Shown piece after piece: positions 1-5,204 of a stretch of DNA of 5,204 nt. Under the pieces are notes generated by a model that ran no database searches, was not told where the DNA came from, and saw nothing but the letters and a program-made list of their open reading frames with translations. Numbering within the stretch: the first letter of the stretch is position 1; each line of letters starts with the position of its first letter. This DNA comes from Streptomyces lilacinus (GTDB lineage: Bacteria; Actinomycetota; Actinomycetes; Streptomycetales; Streptomycetaceae): positions 3,820-9,023 of the forward strand of contig KL569523.1 in NCBI GenBank assembly GCA_000715685.1, read 5' to 3'. The position numbers and the translations under genes were made by a program.

Positions 1-1518
1 GGCCTCCTGGGTCGTGTTAAGGATGTTGACGCCCTCGAAGAGGGCGGACGGGCAGCCGTGCGAGACGGCGGCGACCTGGCCCGGCTGGGCCTTGCCGCAG
101 TTGAAGGCGCCGCCCAGGACGTACGTCTGCGGGCCGCCGATCGCCGTCATGGAGCCCCAGAACTCAGGGGTGATCCCCTGATACGCGAAGTCCCGGACCT
201 GCCCGGCAAGGCGGCCGTTCCGGATCGCGTACGCCCTCTGGCCCGTGAACTGGAAGTTGTAGCGCTGCATGTCGATCGACCAGGAGCGGTCGCCGACCAC
301 GTAAATGCCCCGCTCCACCCCGGAGATGAGCTCCTGCGTCGACGGCCCGTCCGGTGCCGGTCGGAGCGAGACGTTGGCCATGCGCTGGACGGGCACGTGC
401 GCGGGGGAGTCGGCGTACGCGCAGCCGTTGGAGCGCCCGAGGCCGGTCAGGCGGGCGATGCGGCGGTCGAGCTGGTAGCCGGCGAGGACGCCGTCCTTGA
501 CCAGGTCCCAGGACTGGGCGGCCACGCCCTCGTCGTCCCAGCCGACGGTCGCCAGGCCGTGCTCGGCGGTCCGGTCGCCGGTCACGTTCATGATCTCGGA
601 GCCGTACTTCAGCGTGCCCAGGAGGTCGGGGGTGGCGAACGACGTGCCCGCGTACGCGGCCTCGTAGCCCAGCGCCCGGTCCAGCTCGGTGGCGTGGCCG
701 ATGGACTCGTGGATCGTCAGCCACAGGTTGGAGGGGTCGATCACCAGGTCGTACGCGCCCGCCTCGACGCTCGGCGCCCGCATCTTCTCGGCCAGCAGCG
801 AGGGGATCTCGGACAGCTCGGCGTCCCAGTCCCAGCCGCCGGCTCCTGTCAGATACTCCCAGCCGCGGCCGACGGGCGGGGCGAGGGTGCGCATGGAGTC
901 GAAGTCGCCGGTGGACTCGTCGACGGCCACGGCCGTCAGCTGGGGGTGCAGCCGCACCCGCTGCTGGGTGGTCGTCGTGCCGGCCGAGTCCGCGTAGAAC
1001 TTGTTCTCGTGGACCGTCAGCAGCGAGGCGTCCACGTGCGCCACGCTCTCCGACGCCAGCAGCCGCCTGCTCCACTCGGCCAGCAGCTCGGTCTTCTCCG
1101 CGTCCGGCACGGTGAACGGGTCGATCTCGTACGACGACACCCACGTGCCGTCCGCGTGCACCGGCTCGTCCGCCAGCTCCACCCTCTCGTCCGACCCGGC
1201 CGCCGCGATGACCTTGGCCGACAGCTTCGCCATCGCCACCGCCTGCGACGCCACCCGCGCCGCCGCGTCCATCGTCAGATCCACCCCGGAGGCGAACCCC
1301 CACGTCCCGCCGTGCACCACCCGTACCGCGTACCCCAGATCGGTGGTGTCCGAGGACCCCGACGGCCGGGCGTCGCGCAACCGCAGCGACGCGCTGCGCA
1401 CCCGCTCGAAGCGGAAGTCCGCGTGCTCGGCACCCAGAGCACGCGCCCGCGCCAGCGCCGCGTCGGCCAGGGGCCGCAGCGGCAGCGCGAGGAAGGACGG
1501 ATCGATCTCATGCGGCAC
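1..1518 (-). CDS. tldD: TldD-family zinc metalloprotease subunit (3' end cut by window edge)
   Basis: The protein belongs to the TldD/PmbA family. In enterobacteria TldD pairs with TldE (PmbA) to form a cytoplasmic protease that degrades unfolded peptides, processes microcin B17 and removes the antitoxin CcdA; its substrate in actinomycetes is not known to me. The window holds 506 codons, beginning [20 protein letters not shown] and reaching [10 protein letters not shown] at the left edge, so probably only the last residues and the stop are missing. The family metal motif HExxxH is seen as HESIGH at residues 270-275. The C-terminal cysteine, the third expected zinc ligand, is C474 in [10 protein letters not shown]. 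The GTG start at 1518 is chosen because AAGGAG (1527-1532) lies 8 bases upstream and the typical N-terminus starts there. A tldE/pmbA partner would be expected just beyond the left edge (inference). Family assignment is very secure. Confidence 0.95.
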   Translation of the reverse strand, partial: MPHEIDPSFLALPLRPLADAALARARALGAEHADFRFERVRSASLRLRDARPSGSSDTTDLGYAVRVVHGGTWGFASGVDLTMDAAARVASQAVAMAKLSAKVIAAAGSDERVELADEPVHADGTWVSSYEIDPFTVPDAEKTELLAEWSRRLLASESVAHVDASLLTVHENKFYADSAGTTTTQQRVRLHPQLTAVAVDESTGDFDSMRTLAPPVGRGWEYLTGAGGWDWDAELSEIPSLLAEKMRAPSVEAGAYDLVIDPSNLWLTIHESIGHATELDRALGYEAAYAGTSFATPDLLGTLKYGSEIMNVTGDRTAEHGLATVGWDDEGVAAQSWDLVKDGVLAGYQLDRRIARLTGLGRSNGCAYADSPAHVPVQRMANVSLRPAPDGPSTQELISGVERGIYVVGDRSWSIDMQRYNFQFTGQRAYAIRNGRLAGQVRDFAYQGITPEFWGSMTAIGGPQTYVLGGAFNCGKAQPGQVAAVSHGCPSALFEGVNILNTTQEA

Positions 1519-1617
1519 GGTCCACGCTCCTTATCGGTGTGTGTGGCAGTGAACCATGCCGTTAAGGTGTCGTGGCCTGCTACGTCATACTCCGCACCCC
1601 TGAGAGGACGCCTCCTT
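1519..1617. promoter_or_regulatory. Divergent intergenic region between tldD and the pentapeptide-repeat gene
   Basis: This 99-base gap separates two divergently oriented genes, so both promoters should lie here or in the flanking codons. On the plus strand TTAAGG (1562-1567) and CATACT (1586-1591) are 18 bases apart and resemble a weak sigma-70/HrdB -35/-10 pair (3 of 6 and 4 of 6 consensus bases). This would give a leader of about 20 bases before the TTG start at 1618. No convincing promoter was seen for tldD on the minus strand; only its ribosome site (1527-1532) is clear. The region is less GC-rich than the flanking genes, as expected for regulatory DNA. Confidence 0.4.
1602..1608 (+). 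promoter_or_regulatory. Ribosome binding site that decides the TTG start at 1618
   Basis: GAGAGGA lies 9 bases upstream of TTG 1618. The reading frame stays open far upstream through the antisense of tldD, so this site is the main evidence for where translation begins. In-frame GTG 1567 lacks a comparable site. Confidence 0.55.
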
Positions 1618-2481
1618 TTGTCCGCGATACGTGACGCCGCCCCCGCCCCCGGCGAGGACCGCGCCGCCCTACGGGGCGACTGCGGCAACTGCTTCGGGCT
1701 CTGCTGCGTGGCCCTGCCCTTCGCGGCGTCCGCGGACTTCGCCGTCACCAAGGACGCCGGCACGCCGTGCCGCAACCTGCGGGAGGACTTCGGCTGCGGC
1801 ATCCACGCGAAGCTGCGCGACCGGGGCTTCTCGGGCTGCACGGTCTACGACTGCTTCGGCGCCGGCCAGAAGGTCTCGCAGGTCACCTTCGGCGGCCGGG
1901 ACTGGCGCTCCGCCCCGGACACCTCGCGGCAGATGTTCGAGGTGTTCCCGGTCATGCGTCATCTGCACGAGCTCCTCTGGTACCTGACCGAGGCCCTGAC
2001 GCGTACGGAGGCCCGCCCCGTCCACGCCGACCTCCGCCGGATGCTCGAGGAGACCGAGGCCCTCACCCGCGGCGACGCCGCGTCGCTCGCCGCGCTGGAC
2101 GTGGCGGAGCACCGCCAGAAGGTCAACGCCCTGCTGCTGCGCACGAGCGAGCTCGTCCGGGCCAAGGCCGGCCGCAAGGCCAGGAACCACCGCGGAGCCG
2201 ACCTCATGGGCGCCCGCCTCCGCCGCGCCGACCTGCGCGGCGCCAACCTGCGCGGGGCCTGGCTCATCGCCGCCGACCTCAGCGGCGCCGACCTCCGGGG
2301 CGCCGACCTGATCGGTGCCGACCTCCGCGACGCGGACCTCGCCGGCGCCGACCTCACCGACAGCGTCTTCCTCACCCAGCCCCAGCTCAACGCGGCCAAG
2401 GGCGACGACGCGACCAAGCTGCCGCCGGCCCTGACCCGCCCCGCGCACTGGAAGCGGACAAAGCGGGCGGACGGGGCCTGA
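1618..2481 (+). CDS. Cysteine-rich N-terminal domain fused to a pentapeptide-repeat domain
   Basis: A 287-residue protein of unknown function with three visible parts. Residues 1-95 hold eight cysteines (22, 25, 29, 30, 51, 60, 74, 79) and His63 in the pattern CxxCxxxCC-x20-C-x8-C-x13-C-x4-C, which recalls YkgJ-type metal-chelating domains and suggests a bound zinc, iron or iron-sulfur centre (inference). Residues 97-191 look helical, charged and free of cysteine. Residues 194-253 are about twelve tandem A(D/N)LxG-type pentapeptides, predicted to fold as a right-handed quadrilateral beta helix, followed by the [12 protein letters not shown]...LP tail seen in many such proteins. No signal peptide or membrane segment is seen, so it is probably cytoplasmic. 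The TTG start is chosen from GAGAGGA 9 bases upstream; a longer frame reaching further left only crosses tldD antisense. It is divergent from tldD. Domain calls are good; function and exact start are not settled. Confidence 0.85.
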   Translation: MSAIRDAAPAPGEDRAALRGDCGNCFGLCCVALPFAASADFAVTKDAGTPCRNLREDFGCGIHAKLRDRGFSGCTVYDCFGAGQKVSQVTFGGRDWRSAPDTSRQMFEVFPVMRHLHELLWYLTEALTRTEARPVHADLRRMLEETEALTRGDAASLAALDVAEHRQKVNALLLRTSELVRAKAGRKARNHRGADLMGARLRRADLRGANLRGAWLIAADLSGADLRGADLIGADLRDADLAGADLTDSVFLTQPQLNAAKGDDATKLPPALTRPAHWKRTKRADGA

Positions 2482-2520
2482 ACCGCGCCTTCCGGGACGC
2501 GCGACCGGCGGGAGCGGTTC
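2480..2520 (+). terminator. Weak inverted repeat at the end of the pentapeptide-repeat gene
   Basis: GAACCGC (2480-2486, overlapping the stop codon) and GCGGTTC (2514-2520) are perfect 7-bp arms around a 27-base GC-rich interior. The interior itself offers CGCG/CGCG pairing at 2484-2487 and 2498-2501. No T-tract follows, which is common for actinomycete terminators but makes the call weak. Confidence 0.3.
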
Positions 2521-2648
2521 TGTAGAGATCCAACAGTGACCGCCTGTTCCGCCTGTCGCAGGTCGATTCTCGCTTTGACCAGGTCTACCGATACGTTCGG
2601 GGAGTAGTCCGGCACGATCCATGGATACGACAACGGAAGGGTGATCCT
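2521..2648 (+). promoter_or_regulatory. Upstream region of the fabG-fabI operon with short direct repeats
   Basis: This region should carry the fabG promoter. TTGACC (2575-2580) is a good -35 hexamer, but no good -10 is seen 16-19 bases downstream, so the promoter is not assigned. Short repeats are present: CGCCTGT at 2541-2547 and 2550-2556 (9-base phase), CAGGTC at 2559-2564 and 2580-2585 (21-base phase, two helical turns), and the palindrome GACCAGGTC at 2577-2585, which overlaps TTGACC. They are candidate regulator-binding sites. Just before the gene, GGTGATC (2640-2646) matches the 16S anti-Shine-Dalgarno complement and supports the TTG start at 2649. Confidence 0.4.
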
Positions 2649-3353
2649 TTGAGCCGCTCGGTTCTCGTCACCGGAGGAAACCGGGGCATCGGCCTCGCCA
2701 TCGCGCGCGCCTTCGCCGACGCGGGCGACAAGGTCGCCATCACCTACCGATCGGGCGAGCCGCCCGCCGGGTTCCTTGCCGTGAAGTGCGACATCACGGA
2801 CCCCGAGCAGGTCGAGCAGGCGTACAAGGAGATCGAGGAGAAGCAGGGCGCGGTCGAGGTGCTGGTGGCCAACGCCGGCGTCACCCGCGACCAGCTGCTG
2901 CTGCGCATGTCGGAGGAGGACTTCACCTCCGTGGTGGACACCAACCTCACCGGCACCTTCCGCGTCGTCAAGCGTGCCTCGAAGGGCATGCTGCGGGCCC
3001 GCAAGGGCCGCGTCGTGCTGATCTCGTCCGTCGTCGGACTCATGGGGTCGCCGGGCCAGGCGAACTACGCCGCCTCCAAGGCCGGTCTTGTCGGGTTCGC
3101 CCGCTCGCTCGCCCGCGAGCTGGGCTCCCGCAACATCACCGTCAACGTCGTCGCGCCCGGCTTCGTGGACACCGACATGACCCGGGTGCTCACCGACGAG
3201 CAGCGGGCGGGCATCGTCGGGAACGTCCCGCTGGGCCGCTACGCGCAGCCCGAGGAGATCGCCGCCTCGGTCCGCTTCCTCGCGTCCGAGGACGCCGCAT
3301 ACATCACCGGAGCCGTCATTCCTGTCGACGGCGGAATGGGAATGGGTCACTGA
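2649..3353 (+). CDS. fabG: 3-oxoacyl-[acyl-carrier-protein] reductase
   Basis: A 234-residue short-chain dehydrogenase/reductase that reduces beta-ketoacyl-ACP to beta-hydroxyacyl-ACP with NADPH in type II fatty acid elongation in the cytoplasm. The Rossmann nucleotide motif TGGNRGIG is at residues 8-15, NAG at 75-77, and the catalytic tetrad is N99, S127, Y140 and K144 within SSVVGLMGSPGQANYAASKA. The PGFVDTDM segment and the C-terminal ITGAVIPVDGG motif are typical of FabG. It starts at TTG, with GGTGATC ending 2 bases before it (AGG core about 8 bases upstream). The stop lies 5 bases before fabI, so the two are co-transcribed and probably translationally coupled. The sequence and the fabG-inhA order match the mycobacterial mabA-inhA pair rather than a polyketide ketoreductase. 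The protein is somewhat shorter than E. coli FabG (244 residues), mostly at the N-terminus. Confidence 0.96.
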   Translation: MSRSVLVTGGNRGIGLAIARAFADAGDKVAITYRSGEPPAGFLAVKCDITDPEQVEQAYKEIEEKQGAVEVLVANAGVTRDQLLLRMSEEDFTSVVDTNLTGTFRVVKRASKGMLRARKGRVVLISSVVGLMGSPGQANYAASKAGLVGFARSLARELGSRNITVNVVAPGFVDTDMTRVLTDEQRAGIVGNVPLGRYAQPEEIAASVRFLASEDAAYITGAVIPVDGGMGMGH

Positions 3354-3358
3354 TCGCC

Positions 3359-4129
3359 ATGAGTGGAATCCTCGCAGGCAAGCGCATCCTCGTCACGGGT
3401 GTCCTCACCGAGGCCTCGATCGCCTTCCAGGCCGCCAAGGTCGCCCAGAACGAGGGCGCCGAGGTCATCCTGACCGGTTTCGGTCGGCTCTCCCTGGTCG
3501 AGCGCATCGCCAAGCGGCTGCCCAAGCCGGCGCCGGTCATCGAGCTGGACGTCACCAACCAGGAGCACCTCGACGGCCTGGCCGACAAGGTCCGCGAGCA
3601 CCTCGGCGACGACGTGCCCCTCGACGGCATCGTGCACTCCATCGCCTTCGGCCCGCAGGGCGCCTTCAACTTCCTCGAGGGCACCTGGGAAGACGTCTCC
3701 ACGGCCGTCCAGGTCTCGGCGTACTCCTACAAGTCGCTGACCATGGCCCTGCTGCCGCTGATGCGCGAGGGCGCCTCGGTCGTGGGCCTGACCTTCGACG
3801 CGCAGATCGCCTGGCCGAAGTACGACTGGATGGGCGTGGCCAAGGCCGCCCTGGAGTCCACCAACCGCTACCTCGCGCGCGACCTGGGCCCCAAGGGCAT
3901 CCGCTGCAACCTGGTCTCCGCCGGCCCCATCAAGTCGATGGCCGCCAAGTCCATCCCGGGCTTCGAGGAGCTCGCGGACGTGTGGAACCACCGCGCCCCC
4001 ATCGGCTGGGACCTCGCCGACCCGGAGCCGGCCGGCCGCGGTGTCGTCGGTCTGCTGTCGGACTTCTTCCCGCGCACCACGGGTGAGATCGTCCACGTCG
4101 ACGGCGGCGTGCACATGATGGGGGCCTAG
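3359..4129 (+). CDS. fabI: Enoyl-[acyl-carrier-protein] reductase, InhA type
   Basis: A 256-residue NADH-dependent enoyl-ACP reductase, the last reductive step of each fatty acid elongation cycle. It has the divergent SDR layout of FabI/InhA: GKRILVTGVLTEASIAF at residues 7-23 binds the cofactor, VHSIAFGPQ includes S94 (the position of InhA S94), and the active-site Y-x6-K is Y155...K162 (YDWMGVAK). F146 replaces the tyrosine found at this place in E. coli FabI, as InhA has F149, so this is the InhA-like subtype. AGPIKSMAAKSIPGF and the C-terminal VDGGVHMMGA are family hallmarks. ATG 3359 follows the fabG stop by 5 bases; its ribosome site is weak (GGGAATGGG within fabG), suggesting coupling. 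An in-frame extension upstream is only fabG read out of frame. The last eight codons, including TAG, are the first copy of the 120-bp repeat. Enoyl reductases of this type are the targets of isoniazid-NAD and triclosan (family knowledge). Confidence 0.96.
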   Translation: MSGILAGKRILVTGVLTEASIAFQAAKVAQNEGAEVILTGFGRLSLVERIAKRLPKPAPVIELDVTNQEHLDGLADKVREHLGDDVPLDGIVHSIAFGPQGAFNFLEGTWEDVSTAVQVSAYSYKSLTMALLPLMREGASVVGLTFDAQIAWPKYDWMGVAKAALESTNRYLARDLGPKGIRCNLVSAGPIKSMAAKSIPGFEELADVWNHRAPIGWDLADPEPAGRGVVGLLSDFFPRTTGEIVHVDGGVHMMGA

Positions 4130-4137
4130 CCCTCACT

Positions 4138-4156
4138 CGCCGGACGGAGTCCGGCG
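4138..4156 (+). repeat. Hairpin within each repeat unit (first of seven)
   Basis: CGCCGGAC (4138-4145) and GTCCGGCG (4149-4156) form a perfect 8-bp stem with a 3-base loop. The hairpin spans the junction between the 35-base and 85-base parts, so it recurs seven times at 120-base spacing and is lost after the final partial unit. A competing stem, CGGACGG (4141-4147) with CCGTCCG (4160-4166), shares the same bases, so only one can form at a time. No T-tract follows. Confidence 0.7.
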
Positions 4157-4176
4157 CAGCCGTCCGAAGCCTGTGA

Positions 4177-4190
4177 GGCCCTCCGGGGCC
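4177..4190 (+). repeat. Second small hairpin within each repeat unit (first of seven)
   Basis: GGCCC (4177-4181) and GGGCC (4186-4190) form a perfect 5-bp stem with loop TCCG. It recurs in all seven units. It is short and could be chance in GC-rich DNA. Confidence 0.45.
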
Positions 4191-4990
4191 GAGCAGTGCG
4201 AGGGCGGCGTGCAGAAGGGGTTGGTGGCGTGCACATGATGGGGGCCTAGCCCTCACTCGCCGGACGGAGTCCGGCGCAGCCGTCCGAAGCCTGTGAGGCC
4301 CTCCGGGGCCGAGCAGTGCGAGGGCGGCGTGCAGAAGGGGTTGGTGGCGTGCACATGATGGGGGCCTAGCCCTCACTCGCCGGACGGAGTCCGGCGCAGC
4401 CGTCCGAAGCCTGTGAGGCCCTCCGGGGCCGAGCAGTGCGAGGGCGGCGTGCAGAAGGGGTTGGTGGCGTGCACATGATGGGGGCCTAGCCCTCACTCGC
4501 CGGACGGAGTCCGGCGCAGCCGTCCGAAGCCTGTGAGGCCCTCCGGGGCCGAGCAGTGCGAGGGCGGCGTGCAGAAGGGGTTGGTGGCGTGCACATGATG
4601 GGGGCCTAGCCCTCACTCGCCGGACGGAGTCCGGCGCAGCCGTCCGAAGCCTGTGAGGCCCTCCGGGGCCGAGCAGTGCGAGGGCGGCGTGCAGAAGGGG
4701 TTGGTGGCGTGCACATGATGGGGGCCTAGCCCTCACTCGCCGGACGGAGTCCGGCGCAGCCGTCCGAAGCCTGTGAGGCCCTCCGGGGCCGAGCAGTGCG
4801 AGGGCGGCGTGCAGAAGGGGTTGGTGGCGTGCACATGATGGGGGCCTAGCCCTCACTCGCCGGACGGAGTCCGGCGCAGCCGTCCGAAGCCTGTGAGGCC
4901 CTCCGGGGCCGAGCAGTGCGAGGGCGGCGTGCAGAAGGGGTTGGTGGCGTGCACATGATGGGGGCCTAGCCCTCACTCGCGCCTTTGTTC

Positions 4991-5024
4991 GATGCCCGCC
5001 CGGCACCTCGCCGGGGCGGGCATC
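4991..5024 (+). terminator. Strong GC-rich hairpin, probable terminator of the fabG-fabI operon
   Basis: GATGCCCGCCCGG (4991-5003) pairs with CCGGGGCGGGCATC (5011-5024) to form a 13-bp stem with one bulged G and a 7-base loop. No U-run follows, as is common in Streptomyces terminators. It is the first strong stem downstream of the repeat array; without the array it would lie about 20 bases after the fabI stop, where an operon terminator is expected. Confidence 0.75.
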
Positions 5025-5039
5025 GTCCGTTCCCGGGTC

Positions 5040-5063
5040 GTGCGGGGCCGCCCGCGCCCGCAC
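5040..5063 (+). other. Inverted repeat upstream of the secreted-protein gene
   Basis: GTGCGGG (5040-5046) and CCCGCAC (5057-5063) are perfect 7-bp arms around a 10-base loop, 35 bases before the ATG at 5099. It could be a second terminator hairpin, an operator, or a leader structure of the next gene. Nothing in the sequence decides between these. Confidence 0.35.
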
Positions 5064-5098
5064 ACTGAAGGGACGAGGCGAGGGAGGAGGTGTACGGC

Positions 5099-5204
5099 AT
5101 GCGCTTGCCGCTCCGCCGCACGGCCCTCGTCGCCGCCCTCCTCGCGACGACCGCGACGACCGCGACGGCCGCCACGGCCGGTACGTCACCGGCCGTGGCC
5201 GCCC
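5099..5204 (+). CDS. Start of a probable secreted protein (3' part outside window)
   Basis: Only 35 codons are present. The N-terminus MRLPLRRTALVAALLA has positive charges followed by a hydrophobic stretch, then an Ala/Thr-rich segment ending around AGTSPAVAA, which looks like a Sec signal peptide with several possible A-x-A cleavage sites near residues 25-35. The ATG is supported by GGAGGT (5086-5091), 7 bases upstream. RR at residues 6-7 is not a full twin-arginine motif. No mature domain is visible, so the product cannot be named. A promoter would have to lie in 5025-5085, or expression comes from readthrough past the upstream hairpin; no clear -35/-10 pair was seen. Confidence 0.75.
   Translation, partial: MRLPLRRTALVAALLATTATTATAATAGTSPAVAA

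Larger units (their letters stand above)
4106..4980. repeat. Perfect 120-bp tandem repeat array, 7 full units plus 35 bases
   Basis: The sequence from 4106 to 4980 (875 bases) repeats with an exact 120-base period and no mismatch visible by eye between units. Each unit is a 35-base part (first copy 4106-4140, present eight times) and an 85-base part (first copy 4141-4225, present seven times). The 35-base part begins with the last eight codons of fabI, including its TAG stop, so every unit carries a copy of the gene's end. The array occupies the fabI 3' untranslated region and stops 10 bases before a terminator-like hairpin. Each unit contains perfect hairpins. The period is divisible by three, so frames stay open through it on the minus strand, but no protein is claimed. 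It could be a recent tandem expansion, a functional 3' untranslated structure, or an assembly error; perfect identity fits the first or last best. Confidence 0.97.

Noticed and set aside
58..1617. N-terminal extension of the pentapeptide-repeat protein upstream of 1618
   Set aside because: This stretch is antisense to tldD, a secure gene, and its translation is low-complexity Arg/Gly/Pro-rich. It is a shadow frame.
1567..1617. GTG 1567 as start of the pentapeptide-repeat gene
   Set aside because: It has no good ribosome site at proper spacing, and it overlaps the candidate -35/-10 pair. TTG 1618 with GAGAGGA fits better, though the choice is not certain.
1618..2481. Qnr- or MfpA-like quinolone resistance protein
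   Set aside because: Only the repeat type is shared. The cysteine domain, short helix and C-terminal tail differ, and pentapeptide repeats alone do not show gyrase protection.
2786..3358. N-terminal extension of FabI reading through fabG
   Set aside because: It is the fabG gene in another frame. The FabI family N-terminus begins exactly at ATG 3359.
4106..4980. CRISPR array (35-base repeats with 85-base spacers)
   Set aside because: All seven spacers are identical, the 35-base repeat encodes the fabI C-terminus, and no cas genes are present. This is a simple tandem repeat.
4106..4980. Insertion sequence or transposon remnant
   Set aside because: No transposase fragment and no terminal inverted repeats were seen. 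The 35-base flanking duplication is longer than typical target-site duplications.
3930..5189. A 419-residue minus-strand protein with seven 40-residue repeats
   Set aside because: It is open only because the 120-base period is divisible by three and the DNA lacks stops in that frame. It runs antisense through fabI and the start of the next gene.

Overview
The window looks like chromosomal DNA of a Streptomyces or close relative. It is very GC-rich, its codons end mostly in G or C, GTG and TTG serve as starts, and its fabG and inhA-type fabI genes are adjacent. There are five protein-coding genes, two of them cut by the window edges, plus one striking tandem repeat array.

Left part (1-1518, minus strand): nearly all of a TldD-family metalloprotease subunit, starting at a GTG codon and running off the left edge. 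A 99-base divergent gap (1519-1617) separates it from a plus-strand gene (1618-2481). That gene encodes an unusual two-part protein, with an eight-cysteine N-terminal domain and a C-terminal pentapeptide-repeat helix.

Centre (2649-4129, plus strand): fabG followed after 5 bases by an InhA-type enoyl-ACP reductase gene, an arrangement like mycobacterial mabA-inhA. The two enzymes carry out the two reductive steps of the type II fatty acid elongation cycle. The 167-base gap upstream holds a weak inverted repeat at the end of the pentapeptide gene and several short direct repeats that could be operator or promoter elements.

Right part: a perfect 120-bp tandem repeat (4106-4980, seven full units plus 35 bases) begins inside the last codons of fabI and fills its 3' untranslated region. 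If the seven periods are removed, the fabI stop codon lies about 20 bases from a strong terminator-like hairpin (4991-5024). This suggests that the array is a local expansion between gene and terminator. After the hairpin, a new plus-strand gene begins at 5099 with a secretion signal and runs off the right edge.

The housekeeping genes are ordinary. The item most worth a second look is the 120-bp array: its perfect identity, its capture of the fabI C-terminal codons and stop, its hairpins, and a repeated 33-codon antisense reading frame.
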